Assembly (NCBI GenBank): GCA_018894105.1
Contig: CM032132.1
Span: 30,307,379 to 30,371,378, forward strand
Source: Jacaranda mimosifolia
Taxonomy: Eukaryota > Streptophyta > Magnoliopsida > Lamiales > Bignoniaceae
DNA: 64,000 nucleotides
Direction of reading: 5' to 3'
The notes beneath the pieces are model-generated. The model was not told where the DNA came from. It saw only the letters and a program-made list of their open reading frames with translations, and ran no database searches. Positions 1 through 12,599 of this stretch are shown here, in pieces (within the stretch, counting starts at the first letter, position 1; every line of letters starts with the position of its first letter). A program made the translations under genes and the position numbers.

Positions 1-420
1 TTGTTTATATGGGAGTTTGGACAGAATATAAGACCTCTTTGTTTGAGGATCATTGCTGGTCGTTTTGTTGGGTTTGATTTGTCTCTGTTAAATTAGTTTT
101 TGGCTTTGATGTCTTCTGAATACAAGGTTTTGCTTGTCATAATTACTGCATTTTCTAGGAAGTTGACCCCTGTTGAAGTGAGGAACAGGCCCTTGTATTG
201 CAACTTGCTATTGATGCTGGAGCTTATGTTTATTTTTCATTTTAATCTGTTGTAGTTTTCAATTTCTTTTTACTTTTAGTGGAGATTTTCAGTTTTTTGG
301 GCATATTGTAAGGGAAGTTAGTGCTTCCTTGTTTAAACTTTTGCTCAAACGCTCTTGACATGTAATCCTTTATTTGATGTTTAATACATCTTGAACCTAT
401 TTCAAGTATATATATATAAA
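1..420 (+). other. possible 3' end of an upstream gene (unidentified)
   Basis: An acceptor-like pyrimidine stretch ending in AG near 158-160 is followed by a short GC-richer patch (160-225) and then by T-rich sequence that resembles a plant 3' UTR. One frame is open for about 30 codons across this patch, which is too short to recognise. The idea that this is a last exon plus 3' UTR entering from outside the window is inference and rests on composition only. Nothing else can be supported here. Confidence 0.2.
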
Positions 421-435
421 AAAAAGGCTTGTAAT

Positions 436-620
436 TATTTTTTGTTTTTTTAGCTTGAACGAACTGAGCTCATCTGAGCTTAAAGAAGCTAGAGCTTATC
501 CGAGCCTATATGAACTCAAGCTCATCTGAGCTTATGTGAATCAAGCCTTCTTGACCCGAGCCCAAGTCTTCACTTATTCAAGCAAGTCAAGCTCAAGCTT
601 GATTGTTTAGGCTCGATCGA
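436..620. repeat. degenerate GAGCTCA/AAGCTTGAGC-type repeat patch
   Basis: Short, partly palindromic words built on gagctcatctgagctt, tcaagctcaagctt and cgatcgagctc recur about ten times in 180 bases. Such gagctc/aagctt-rich clusters are often found at ends of plant transposable elements. The patch lies where the neighbouring antisense transposon ORF loses coherence, so it may mark the edge of a second inserted element. The family is not identified. Confidence 0.45.
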
Positions 621-1712
621 GCTCAGGCCCAAGCCCGTCCTCACAAATTAACAAACGAGCTGACCTTGAGGTTGCCAAATTTAGGTTCGGCTCGACTTGT
701 TTTCTTACCAATAAGAGATCAGATAGGTTAGTTCTACTTAAACGAGCGTTAGCGTGCAACCTCAATAGAGAGGTCAACAATCTGGCCAAAACCAAGTCCC
801 TCTCCTTAGCAAACTCAGATGCATCCATTTCTCCAAACTCAAACAGATCTTGAATGAAATTATTGTTCCAAGTCGGCCTCTCATCATTGTTCATCTCGAG
901 CCTACCCATCTACCAACCCCCTGGGAATATTAAAACTGACCCTACTCGGGGCTTGGACGCAAAAATACCTCTTCTTCGAAGTTTGACCATGGGAAGAAAA
1001 GGGGTTCACAAAAATCTTCCTTCGAGGTCGAGCTGTTAGGTAATAAAAGTCTGACTTCCCAATACTCTCCGACTTTCTAGACATAGAAAGATGGAAGAAA
1101 TTGCTAAAATTCGTCCAAGAAGAGGGCTGGTCATGAATCATCATAAAAACAACAAAACTATATAGAAGGGAAAAATAATTGGGTAATAGCTGAGTTATGC
1201 AGGTACAAAGACCTCTCAACAGGTTTACTATAGGTTGAGCAAAAGCCCACACTTTAACTCATCCTCAAAAATAGTTAGACACCCTTTAGGCAGTGTATGC
1301 ATCATGCCCCCCTAGGCTTAATTAGTTCAAATTCCTCATAAACATATTATTTTGCCCTAATTGACCTTAAATCGTTCATGGTTACCTCATATATGATCTC
1401 ATTATAATGGGCAGTTGTAAAGAGCTTATCCCTTGACCTGAGAGGCTAGTCGGCCTCTCCTAATGGCTCCATCTCATCGACCATAGGAGCAAAATAACTA
1501 GCCTTGTTGATATTAGGACTGGAAGGCCCAACACCCTTACCAACCTCTACTTCCCCTTCGATGGCATCCACTCTCTCAGGCTCACTAGAAGGACCCGACC
1601 CACTACTTGATATCTCATCTAAACTACTATTCTCACTAGTCGAAGCATTCAGCGATTGGGTCGCCTCAGAATTAGAACTCTCAACTCTGTCCTCCTCAAC
1701 AACTATAGCCAT
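607..1712 (-). pseudogene. decayed antisense ORF of a Tat-like Ty3/gypsy element (Transposase_28-like)
   Basis: Reading starts at an ATG at 1712. The N-terminus is rich in Ser and Glu (about 88 aa to 1446). The same frame then continues through at least five stop codons, with recognisable pieces such as NDLRSIRAK, EEFELIKPRGA and LFLRM around 1395-1280, which recall the plant 'putative gypsy type transposon' (Transposase_28) family. A further open piece lies at 607-909. The strand is opposite to the LTR that follows at 2153, which fits the additional antisense ORFs known between pol and the 3' LTR in Tat-lineage elements such as Grande. The ORF is clearly non-functional. The assignment rests on remembered family patterns. 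Confidence 0.55.
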
Positions 1713-1880
1713 TTATATGAACAAAAATAGGCAAACAAACAAACCAAGTAGGAAGAGAAGAGGACTTACACAAGATAGATACACAAACTAAGAATTGTAG
1801 AATGCTGAAACTCGACCAAAATTCTCCAGAGTTCGACCTCTCAACGATGCGGTAAAAGTGCTAAATGGCAGTAAAAATGA

Positions 1881-1890
1881 CTATTTATAA
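1881..1890 (-). promoter_or_regulatory. TATA-like box for the antisense ORF
   Basis: On the minus strand the sequence reads TTATAAATAG, about 170 bases ahead of the ATG at 1712. Position and sequence fit a plant TATA box for the antisense ORF. This is inference; there is no transcript evidence. Confidence 0.35.
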
Positions 1891-2138
1891 GCCAAGTCTA
1901 GCATGCCAACTGATTAAATTGACCAGCTACCGGCTAATTAATGTGTAATTGTTGGTCATTAGCACTCAAATATCAACATAACTGCCCAAAAAATGGTTCC
2001 CCACTCCAAAATCCCGATCGTGATTTGAAATTAGCCCTGGTCGAGATTCGAAAATGGTTCCTGCTTCTCGAACCAAGTTTTCAACCAATGAAACACGCTA
2101 CTCCTTATTTCAACCGCCACAGGGTCGGTTGGACTACA

Positions 2139-2152
2139 GAGAAAGGGGGCTC
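2139..2152 (+). other. polypurine tract of the Tat-like element
   Basis: A purine run, agagaaaggggg, ends just before the TG that opens the LTR at 2153. This is the expected primer site for plus-strand synthesis next to a 3' LTR, and it sets the element's orientation as plus. Confidence 0.55.
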
Positions 2153-2892
2153 ATGATATGGGTATAGCTCATGATATAGGCCCAACAAAATACTAGCCCA
2201 GTATCAAGTCCAAACAAACCAGGCATTATGCCCAAGCAGGTTTACCAACAGCAAACCAGGCCTGGGCCCAAGCAGGTTCACCAGCATTGGAGTTTTTGAA
2301 AGTTTAGATTGACCTCAGAGGTCCAATCCTCCTAACCATAGAGGTCGAAATGTGCAGCTGGTAAGGCGGCCGCCTGGCAATAGGAGCATTAATGGCAGCC
2401 CCTGTCACCCATTGCATCCGCATTAAATGCAACCGAACCACCCCTTAATTTGCATTTAATGGTCCTGATGGGGCATCAACTCTGCATTAATGGCAGTAAG
2501 GGCGTTCCTAATGGTCGGCTGATCACAAGCATGATGCTAGGCTAAGTCCGAAGGACCTAGATTGCCTCTACCCAAGGAAGAGAAGATCTAATCCGTGTCA
2601 GGGTGAAGATTGTCTTTTCCACTTCTTACCAAGCACTATAAATACTCTTTTCTCAAAAACTAAGGTATTTTTTTACACATTCTAAGCCGTTACTCTACCC
2701 ACGTATCTTCAAGTCAAGAATTGACTTTAGCATCAGAAGGTCTTAGCCGAGTATCCTTTCGGCCTCAGCTAGCCTAACGTTCGTTTATTAGTTGTAGGAT
2801 TCGATCCGCACCATATTCCCTCAACCTATCTTTCAGGTCGATTTGAACCCTCAGGTCGAAATCAAGGAGCTCATTTCACCAAAAATTACGCA
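2153..2892 (+). mobile_element. 3' LTR of a Ty3/gypsy (Tat-like) retrotransposon
   Basis: The LTR begins TGATATGGG right after a polypurine tract and contains TATAAATA at 2637-2644. Downstream sequence is richer in C and T, like a transcribed leader. The end at the CA of 2891-2892 is a best guess, because the partner LTR is not in the window. Gag and pol are missing, so this is a 5'-truncated element. The GC content of 2300-2850 is higher than in the AT-rich DNA that follows. Confidence 0.55.
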
Positions 2893-4313
2893 TTAGGTGT
2901 CATTGATGAAATTTTAAATATAGAAGGAAAAAGTGAATTTAGATAATTTCCACATAAATATTAGAGATTTAAGTTTGGAAATATAAGAAAATTTTGAGAA
3001 TACTTGCTTGACTATTAAAATCATGTCCTTATGATGGATTACTGGTACCATTTCAATATTCTACAAATTTTGATGGGTGAAATAACCAAAAACATTAATA
3101 GCTTATATTTATTCTGTTATATTGGACTTACCATTACACCAAAAATCAAGGAAAAAAAATGAATAAGATGATGGTTGACTGAATTTACTTAAAATATCTT
3201 ATATGATTCGATATTTTATAGTAATTTTAGAATATTTAATACTTTTAAATTAAAATAAAATAAAATTATTAAACTTATAGAATAAGAATTACAACTTTAA
3301 TAATTTACATAAACAAATTGAAGAAAATTATCAAATTATTAAAAAAGTCAACATCCAATGACTTAAAATGAATCAATGTCCATTCCATTTATTTTTTAAA
3401 AAGAGCTCATAAAATTCAAAGTACGTAGATTGGTTGTGCTTTGTTTTTCATTCTTTATTTTCACCATTTTCAAATGTGATTTTATTGTTCTGCGTGTGAA
3501 AAATGAAAATATGATTGGCTTTTATTGTAATATTTTTAAAAAAGATGGATTGAAATGCTTTATCGTAATAGTATAAAATATCTTAATGTAATCTTATTAA
3601 ATTGTTATTATTTAATTTGGTATGAGTCCAATTTTTTATTTTTTTTTATGTCCCATCAGTCAATCTATGTTGAGATATAAACATATTTAATAAATTTAGA
3701 GTGGATACATTGTTTTGGAAAAATTAATGGGATAAAAGTTATTATTAAATTTAGTTTCCCCTCATCTTGTAATGACAAAAAAGAAACTATTAATTTATTA
3801 GTTATTTTGTCTACTTTATTTTTAAATTAATTTATATTATGTGTTTGAAAATAATAAACATGGTATAAAAATGGAAAAATTATCATATTTTCATTAATTA
3901 ATTTAATTTATTTTTAAATTAATAGGTATTATAGATTTGAAAACAATAAAGACAAACATAAAAATAAGAAAAATATGATATTTTTGTTGAAAATTATACA
4001 AATAATCACATTTTCTAATCCTTAATTTTTAGAGTCCATCGCGGTTTATTTTAAAATTTCTATCAAACATCACAAACAACATTTATTGAACTTTCAAATA
4101 TTTCTTCCTAAAATATTTTGTGGCATTTATAAACCATATAAGCAAACAACCTTATGAACTTCTTGACTAAGTAGTCATAATAGCCAATGGATCCATCTCA
4201 AGTTAGGAATTGATGTGAGAATTTGAACCGAGAATGGAACTTGCATGAAAATTATTACAACAATTGTGTCGGTAAACATAGTTATTAGATCATCCATGCT
4301 GTGTACAACAGAA
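2893..4313. other. AT-rich intergenic stretch, no gene seen
   Basis: About 1.4 kb of very AT-rich sequence with runs of A and T and no coherent frame on either strand. It lies between a retrotransposon LTR and the 3' end of the OEP37 gene, whose 3' UTR should occupy the last few hundred bases. Confidence 0.5.
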
Positions 4314-7300
4314 TTATATGTCCCATCTCTTCTTCACACGGAACATCAGAACCGATGATTTTATATCATCTTGAGGAACTTGGAGCATGAACTGCACTTT
4401 CATCTTCAAAGGGGCTGCCTTGGCTTTGCCATCTTCATCTCCCACCTGAATGATTCGGCATTGCACATCAGATTTAGTATCCCAAATTTATACGACAAAT
4501 TCCTGCTGTTTACCAGCTCAAACTGCCCTTTGTATATCAAGTGTGTAGATACAACATAGTACTTCAACAAAATTCATAAACTATCAGGCTAAGGTTTAGG
4601 CAAGAGTAAACTTCCAACATAGTTTGAGGTTGCATTAACAATGAGGTTGATAATAAAGAAATGGATGGACGTGGTCTTGATTATGATAGTTTAGATTCGA
4701 TCCCTTGAAATATGTTTCCTTTCAGTTCTCTTTTCTGTTATAAACAATTCATCAACGAATCCTATGAGAGAATTCTAGGAAAATTTCTTTTCACTGAACT
4801 AACCAGTCACTTATAAGCAACAAACACGAATGAAGAAAGGAAAATTTATAAAATTGTTATTTCAAGTTTCATTCTATAGGGCTCTAGGGCTATAGGTGGA
4901 TTACAGCCGGGAGCAAAATGAAGATAATTCTCTTCCCTTCTTTCTTATTTTACTTATTTTAGATCTCTCGCTAAGGTGACTGAGGGATAATTTGGATGGC
5001 TGGAATGGAAAGTTGAGTTGAGTAGGACCAAAGCCAGCCAATTGGTAACGGTTCTAACCCAAGAACAGTTGAGAGAAGTTCAATCTTAATGAGAAGCGAT
5101 TACGGAACGTAAAGGTTGCCCGTTTTGTTTGTAGCCCATGTCTTTTGAACTTTAACTAGAAAAGAGACATGATAGCAAATTAAGGTAGCAGAAATGATAA
5201 CAAGATTACTAACATCTTTATCCAGTGATCAATGAGTCGAGAAAAGAAATTGTGAAACTAACCCAGAGAGATGCCCAACCAAGTCGCACATCAGAATCAT
5301 ACCCAGCTTTAAACTTGTAGTCCTTCCCAACTGTGTGTTTGTAGACGGTACTCCAATTGTTTGAGTCAAAGTGGTACCAGTAGCTGACCACAAAAGCCAA
5401 CAGATCATAATCATTGCATTAGTAGTCTTGCCAACAAAATGTACTTACAAACGGCATATCTCTTATAATTTTCTGATTAATAACAATTCAGCAAAAGTTT
5501 AACAGCAACCACCACATTAATAATTTGATTCATAATAACTAGAGATGGCAATAGTTTTGTGTTAACAAATGGTTGCAGAGGACATTATGGGCTTATATTT
5601 TCTAAACTTGATAAGGCTATCTTGAAAGACTTTTCTATAGACTTCAGGGGCACCAAACCTTTTTCCAGATATCTTATACATTAGCCAATTTACGTTTTGA
5701 GAGAGAGAGAGAGAGCACCTCAACTTGTCCGAAGGACTGAACCTCCTCTTGAATGCACATGATAATGCATTTGAAGGCAGAGAAATGCTAGGAATGAACG
5801 TCATTTGCTCATCCTACAAATACAAATTCCACAAATAAATTTGTCAGGAAAATAGTTGTCTGCTGTGACAACAGGATCACAAACGTTTCATGGATGAGAG
5901 TTCAAGAATCAAAAGGTCAGACAACAGTTAAGCTGGATACTTAATAGTTAGAACGGAAGCATGAACAATTTCTCACTAACGGTAACATGGACAGGAAACA
6001 AATTCTTGAAAAGTATGATAAAAAGGAGGCTGTTAATCAGACAAAACTGAATTGATATTCACTAAAAGAAATTACGATAATGATGCTTAAATTGAAAACA
6101 AAAAGTTACTTGAAAGAATATCCAAAAGAAACTACCTTAAATGCGTATCTTAAATCCAAATTTTCCTCATTGTACCGAGCAGTGCACACTCCATTCAGAA
6201 TATGACTTTTAAGAATTCCACTCACTGCTAAAGTTCTCTTCTGTTCCTCTTCTTCCTCCTCTCTCTCCTCGAATGAAACTTCACCAAGAGGAAACTTAAA
6301 AGATGCTCTTGGCTGCAGCACCCAAAAATTAAATATTCGTTAAATACATTAAAGGTCTCCCACAATAAATTTTAAATTAATACCATTTTTGAAGTTAAGA
6401 AGAGCTCGGGGGACTTTTAACCCCTCCATTGGCAAGATTGCATATGTTTCATAAAACTAGAGATTCACAAGATGACGTTTCCAGCAATCAGCTCAATCTC
6501 AAATAGTTAAGATTTTAAAGAATCTCAAGCCAAGAAATTCTGACCATGCCAACAGATGGAACAGCAGACGACAATTCAAATTTGTAGGCTGGACCTGCAA
6601 GATCTGCAACCATTGCAACCTCTCCTTGTCGAACCTAAAAGTAATATAGAAGTAGTGTAAGCAAACAACATACATCATATAACCTCCAAGAAACTAAAAA
6701 CAATAGTAAATAAAGAGTTTGTAAACTTGTTGCTTGACATTGTTTTTTGTTATATCACAATATGCCGCATTGCACTTAGATGAAGCAAATTCTTCAATGT
6801 AGTTTAATATAATTTTCATCTGACTGAATTGATTTGAAAACAAATTGCTAAAGAATTATAATATGTGTGTCTGTGGGGAATTTTCCAGTCAAAATTACGA
6901 GGACCATAAATGTGTTTAATTTTAGAGTTTCCTAACAAACACTAATGACTTGAAGAAAAATCTGCACACAGAAAAGAGGAGACAGGCATTGATCAATATT
7001 TAGTGACCAAACACCAGTGATAAACACAAAATTCCAAGCCAAATAAGAAAAGAAAATATACACAATAAAAGGTGGCCTCTCTTAAAAACCAAGTACAGCA
7101 GCAGGCCTCAGAAGCAGCATATTTTACAGAAACATCTATAATGCATTGCATTTCCACAATTTTGCACACATATTTGCATGCAAGTTCCAAAATGCAGCCA
7201 GTCTATCCTGAAAAACCTGGAATAGGAAAACAATCTTTTTTCCTATATTATATGAATTATTAAAAAAATTATGAATTCAAAATTTGTAGAGAACCAAGAT

Positions 7301-9597
7301 CTTCTCTAGTTTAACATCACTAGATTCCCTTTCACCGGAAGAAACTTGTTCCATGAGTTCATTGCTTGATTGTGCAATCCTCCATGCCACAGATAAAACA
7401 AACTCTTGAAATGCACTCCTCATTGAACTCATGCATGTTAATTAGGCACAATATATTCTTTAGACCCTATGATATACACCAAACAAGCATTGAGAACATA
7501 CTCTCTTACCCAAAGAAATCAACTACCATACCTTTTTTTTGGTGGGGACGACCATCTTTTAACAACAGAATGTCTGAAAATTAGATCATTGAGTGCCATT
7601 AACATAGCCAAACAATTAAATCCTAAGGAATGCAGACCAGCTACTAAGTTAAGTTGCTAGAAGTCAATACCAGTCTCCTCCTTTTTACCTGGTCCAAAGG
7701 AAGAGGGAGTGATTTTAAAACAACTGAGGATGCTGTTTCAGACAAATATACTAGGACTGCTGAGGGTTATTCATGGAGATGTGACTGCTGTACAGTTGCA
7801 TAGTTGATTGGATCGCCTAACTGGAGTAACTGCAATCATGGCTTCTCCACTTCGGCCTTCCTCTTTCTTCAAAATCTTCGTTTTTCTAAGTGGTTTGTGC
7901 TCATATTGTTCAATATTGATTGAAAATATTATTTTGTCACCAAATTCAACCAAAGGATTCTCAAGGTGGCGCAACAATTTCCTCCTATACAAGTTTTCAG
8001 GATGAATTCATTTAACATCACTACTTTCTTGGAAACTTTCCTCATCAATGCGAAGAAAGAAAAGTGTTTCTTATTGAGAAAATCAGTTTTGACCTGTTCT
8101 TCAACTACTGGATTATAGTCCTTGCTTTCACAATTAGCTAACTATTACTGCATAAACATCCATAATAAGTTCTCCATACTTGTAACAAGAATTTTTGGGC
8201 ATAGATGTTTTTCCAATACCTCATGACTCTTGGAAATTTATTTGAGATTTTACTCATCATCTTCATCATCCTAGAACAATAAATATACAAAAATTTTACC
8301 TTGTCCATGGGAGCACCCAAAATTTTCACAAAATTACTGCAAAGCCTTCTGGCTTATGGTAGATCAGATGAACTTTTGCTCCCATCAGGAATTCACATAA
8401 TTTCCAAAACACTCATCCACATCATCATCCATTCCAATCTAAAAATCCTCAAAATCTTTTCTTTTAAATTTCGATTAACATCATTGCTTGAATTAATGTC
8501 TAAAATAACTTAAATACTTCAAAGCTGTAGGAGCACAACTAACAGGAAGCTGGCCAGTGGGCAGCTAGCCCCTGCAACACTGATCAGGAGTTCAGGACTC
8601 ATATTCTGAGCCAAATCAATAGCACATTTTTCCTAATCTAGGAGACCAAGCATCCAAAAGCTCAATCTTTTGTTTGTTTCAAGAGAGTGGTTGCCACACC
8701 ATAAAACTATGACTGGGAACCATACAGTAAAATCAATTAATTCCACTAAGAGGCCTTGAATGTACAATGGGTTTGATAACAAGCTGATTTTCTGTTTAAC
8801 TATAGACAGAAACTCATACCTCATACTCATAAACCCAAGAATCCATTTCATAACTTTCTTTGTTTTTTTTTTTTTGATAGAGAAATCCATTTCATAACAA
8901 ATTACTTGATAAAAACAAATGTTATAATCTATATACCAACCGATAAGACCGAAAAATTCATACATACTAAGTATCTCAAGTCAATGGAAAGATAACCCAG
9001 ACACCCCCCCCCCCCCCCCCGGCAAAAAAAAAAAAAACAAAAAAACAAAAATCACAAAGAAGGTGTGCTCCTTCAGCTGTATCAGAATTCAAAGTTTTTT
9101 TTGTCATCAAATCCCAACTCTCTAATCAAGTCAAACTTTTGTCTACACACTGACCACTAAACATTAAAATCACCGAATCCGAAAAAAAGGGTCTAATATA
9201 TTGAATTTAAATTGAAGCAGCATTCAGACAACACCTTGACTTGATGGGCTGCTCGGAATTGCAATCCAGGCACGATTTCAAATGACGCTTTGAGCAGAGC
9301 ATCGCTCTCCTCGACATCGTAGTGCAGCGAAAAGAATTTTGAAGTGAACGAAACTTGAGGCTCCGACAACTCTCCTTTGCTGTTGTTCTGAAACGATAAC
9401 TTCAGTTTCGCCAAATTATCCAATAATTTGCACGACACCTTGTGAAGAAAAATAGAGCTGTCACTGTCGTACTCCGATGTCACTCGGAGCTTCGGTCGAC
9501 CCACTTGGAAAAATCCTCCGAGTCCGCCGCCATTTGTGTCGGCGGCAGCTGGGGCGGCGATGGTGATAGGTTGGGGGTCGGATTTTGCTTCCGCCAT
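4314..9597 (-). CDS. OEP37: chloroplast outer envelope pore protein 37 (OEP37-like), six exons
   Basis: The exons in transcript order are 9235-9597, 6545-6634, 6136-6312, 5719-5813, 5263-5383 and 4314-4445 (all minus strand). Every junction has GT-AG borders and the phases agree. They total 978 bases, or 325 aa plus stop, close to the roughly 340 aa of the family. The start is the ATG at 9597, with an Ala-rich N-terminus and no clear transit peptide, as expected for an outer-membrane beta-barrel. Recognisable stretches are RPKLRVTSEYDSDSS (exon 1), SFEEREEEEEEQKRTL (exon 3), an acidic loop, FIPSISLPSNALS (exon 4), YKFKAGYDSDVRLGWASLWV (exon 5 and the first codon of exon 6) and the C-terminal VKKRWDI. 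The family forms a rectifying, peptide-sensitive cation channel in the plastid outer envelope. No stop or frameshift interrupts the model, so the gene looks intact. Intron 1 is unusually long (2.6 kb). Confidence 0.88.
6635..9234 (-). other. long first intron of OEP37
   Basis: This 2.6-kb interval separates exons 1 and 2. It holds no frame longer than about 110 codons and no recognisable transposon protein. A homopolymer C tract and several A tracts lie close to exon 1. Its length relative to the other introns (about 230-820 bases) suggests inserted material, but no inverted-repeat boundaries were found. Confidence 0.6.
9004..9037. repeat. homopolymer tract C17 followed by an A-rich run
   Basis: Seventeen consecutive C residues (9004-9020) are followed by GG, C and a long A run. 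Pure C runs of this length are rare in plant DNA and prone to length error. The tract lies in OEP37 intron 1. Confidence 0.9.
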
Positions 9598-10051
9598 TTC
9601 TTTTTCTTTTTTTGCTTTTACGGGAAATATTTTTGAAATATTAGAAAAAATAAAATGACGGGCTTGGGATTTTTTGGGCGGGGATTCAGAGGAGAAATTA
9701 TTAAATCCGGATAATTTTCTGATTTTTTGGGGAATTCAGTTCAGATTTTCTTTGGATTTGTCATTATGTGTAGGGGATGACAATTCTTGCCTAGGTAAGA
9801 ACAACAGTTGCCACATAATAAAACCATGAAATTTGTATTAGAAAAGAAAATGAGCTTTTACTAGAAAATCATATTAATTTTGATACCTCATACTGAATTT
9901 TTCAAAATATACTTTCTCCATCTTAAAATATTCAAATTATGAAAAGTAGATATTAATTTTGTCTCCATTACTTTTTCCCTTTTCATTTAATCAGCATGTT
10001 ATTTTATTTGAAAGTTATTAATTGTAGAGATTGATTGAACATTTTGTTAGA
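9598..10051. other. upstream region of OEP37
   Basis: About 450 bases upstream of the OEP37 start codon. The first 100 bases contain T-rich and G-rich patches that are probably 5' UTR and core promoter. No convincing TATA box could be fixed at the expected distance. No coding frame is present. Confidence 0.35.
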
Positions 10052-10376
10052 GCCTGTTTGGTTTTATTTCCAAACCCCATTTTCATCAATTTTACTATTT
10101 TAAAAATAGAAATCATTACTTTTTAAAAAATTTCACCCAACATAATTTCAATTTTTATTTTTAAAACACATTTTTCAATAACATATATATGTTTTCCCAA
10201 TAACCTATATATTTTCCCTCTCTATTCCACTATTTCTATCTCTCTCCACCTACAATCTATATAATCATTACATTTCTAAATATTTCATCCAAATACATTT
10301 CTATTCCCACATCACATCACATAACTAATTCTTACCATTTTAAAAATAATGGAAATGGAAATAAAACCAAACGGGC
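10052..10376. mobile_element. MITE, probably hAT-like, 325 bp
   Basis: The ends are inverted repeats. The left end reads GCCTGTTTGGTTTTATTTCC and the right end, reverse-complemented, reads GCCCGTTTGGTTTTATTTCC; similarity continues into a TTTTAAAAAT stretch on each side. There is no coding capacity. The flanks attttgtta and attttaatt are similar and may be a decayed 8-9 bp target duplication, which would fit hAT. Superfamily assignment is tentative. Confidence 0.75.
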
Positions 10377-11429
10377 ATTTTAATTCTGACAAAGAAAGGG
10401 TAGAAAATGTTTCAAATTTACTTTAAGATGATATCTACTCTACTGTCATGTATGTTAGTGTAAGTGTAACTGCATTGTTGAAATAAAATGTTACTCTTCC
10501 GTCTTTCATGAAATGTCTCCTTGGAAAATGACTACGCAACTTACTCCTTATCAATCGGTCCTACTTCTCAACCAATTAAAATTTATATTAAAGACAATTT
10601 TTAAACATATATCTTTATTAATTAACTATTATAAAATCTAGCAAGTCAATTAATTTGTCACCACTAGAATTATTCTTAAAATTAAAGTATAACCTACCTC
10701 AAACCACATTGGCATTGGAGCCAAACTAATTTAAAATTGACTTGGTCAAGTGTAATATTTGAATAAAGTGAGCGCAATATATTCAATTTATCTATTATAA
10801 TTGGATAAAAAAAGCATCAATTCCGTATGATAAAAAAAATAGCCTCTTAAAAAGAAACTTATTTTAATAAATATTTGATGAAAAATAAACAATTACTAAA
10901 CATATGAATTAAATGAATTTCTGAATATAATTAGAGTCGAATTATTAGTCTTATTGTTTTATTCATGTATTGAGAAAGCACGAAGTATAAAAGTAATAGT
11001 AATTCATTTATTAGACTATATTCTTGTTGGAAGAAGTCTGTAGATGATCTTTTTTTCTTTGTTCTGTCATGCTTTTCGTGAGTTATGTGATTGCCTATTA
11101 TGCTTTTTCAGATAAAGTCGTGTCAGAATTACACACAATCTTAAAATAACAAAATAAGAAAGGAAAAATAGTAAAAAAAAAAAAAAAGAGAATAAGAGAA
11201 AATAAAACAAGAAAATAGAAGATGGCAGGTGTTTTTGTAATTTCAAAATTTTAAAATCTATTGAGATAGTTGTTAACTTTGAGATATTTAGATTTTTGGG
11301 TTAGTGAAAAGAAAATTTCAGTAAAGAGAGTATCGAAGGCACTAAGTTTTTTTATGTTTATGAAAAGAGAAATCTAATGAAAGAGAAGTAAAGATGAGAA
11401 GAGTTATTCGAAATAGAATAGTACCCAAA
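10377..11429. other. AT-rich intergenic stretch, no gene seen
   Basis: Nothing with coding structure. A long A run with purine-rich sequence lies at about 11170-11220. No inverted-repeat element was recognised here. Confidence 0.5.
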
Positions 11430-11934
11430 GGGTTAGTTTGGTTGGATTTTTAAGTTATGTCATAATTATTTATCATTATGGTATAATTTGATTTGCATAA
11501 TTATTTTTATGTAGGTTTACATGATTGTTGGTTATTGTGTTTGGTTTAATACTAAAATATCTTGATTATACATATTAAATTACCCTTCTATCCCTCACTC
11601 AAATATAAAAAATCCTTCATTTGTTTTCTCAATAATAATAATAATAATAATAATAATTGAACATAGATTTTTTTGTTTGAATAGGAAAGGGTATTTTGAT
11701 AAATTGATTTCATAATTTAAGGATGAATAGATAATTTCAAGAGAAAGAGCAAACCTAGGATAAATAAATCCATGGAGGAGATAGGTTAATTTATTATTCA
11801 TATTGTACATATAAATGCAGGCTTTAGGTTTAATGTAGGCCTGCTTGTTTATTATCATTTCAACAAAATGAATGATAAGGTAGGATAAAAAAAATATTAT
11901 ATCCCACCTTATCATCCCAACCAGACTAATCCTA
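11430..11934. mobile_element. MITE-like element of about 505 bp with an internal (AAT)n
   Basis: The left end GGGTTAGTTTGGTTGG is repeated in inverted form at the right end (GGATTAGTCTGGTTGGG when reverse-complemented). The interior is AT-rich, contains an (AAT)8-9 microsatellite at 11632-11657, and has no credible ORF. The target duplication is not clear: the flanks ccaaag and cctaag are alike but could belong to the inverted repeat itself. Superfamily is not assigned. Confidence 0.65.
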
Positions 11935-12560
11935 AGGTTGTTTACTTAGTTATATGGAATGCTGAGTGATGGATGAAGAGTAGGATTATGATAATTTTAT
12001 ACCTTTAAATTATTTTTATTTTGTGGGATGGTGTAAATGATAAAACGAAATAATTGTATTGATTGTTTACCTTGATAGATGATAACATTAGGATAAATTC
12101 TAAAAAACTAAAATACACTCAATTCAAAAATTTATTTATTATTCTATTTAACGTAAACAAACTATTTTTCTTCCATTCTAACACTATCAATTGTTTCTTC
12201 TTTTTCGTCCCAAAAGTTCAGAAAACTACGGCTGTGATTGCTTGTGTTTTCATTTTCCATTTCTCATTTCTTAGAGAAAATACTGAGATTTTTTTGTTTG
12301 TGAGGTGGCATTTTTTTTTATGAGGTAGTGATTGTTTGTGAGGTAAAAGTATGATGATTACAGTTGATGTGACATGTGAGAGAAAATGTGGTGGTGATTA
12401 TTTGTGAGAATTTTTGTGAGATAAAGTTGTGAGAATGTGTTTGGTTGTCAGAATTTTTTTTTTGAGTCAAATTTGTGAAGTGGTGATTGATTGTTAGAAT
12501 TTTTATGAGAAAATTTTAAGAGATGGTGATTGGTTATGAGTTTTTTTCACGTAAGCAAAT
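11935..12560. repeat. GT-rich degenerate repeats (gtgattgtttgtgag family)
   Basis: From about 12220 to 12550 the words gtgattgtttgtgagg, gtggtgattatttgtgag, gtggtgattgattg and gatggtgattggttatgag recur at irregular spacing. They look like diverged short repeats, as at transposon subterminal regions. No gene is visible. Confidence 0.4.
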
Positions 12561-12599
12561 TTATATATTATTTATATATACATTATTGTAGAATAAATT

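Noticed and set aside
6993..9000. Several 60-110 codon frames within OEP37 intron 1
   Set aside because: They are short, AT-driven and lie in the interval between two well-supported exons. No homology pattern.
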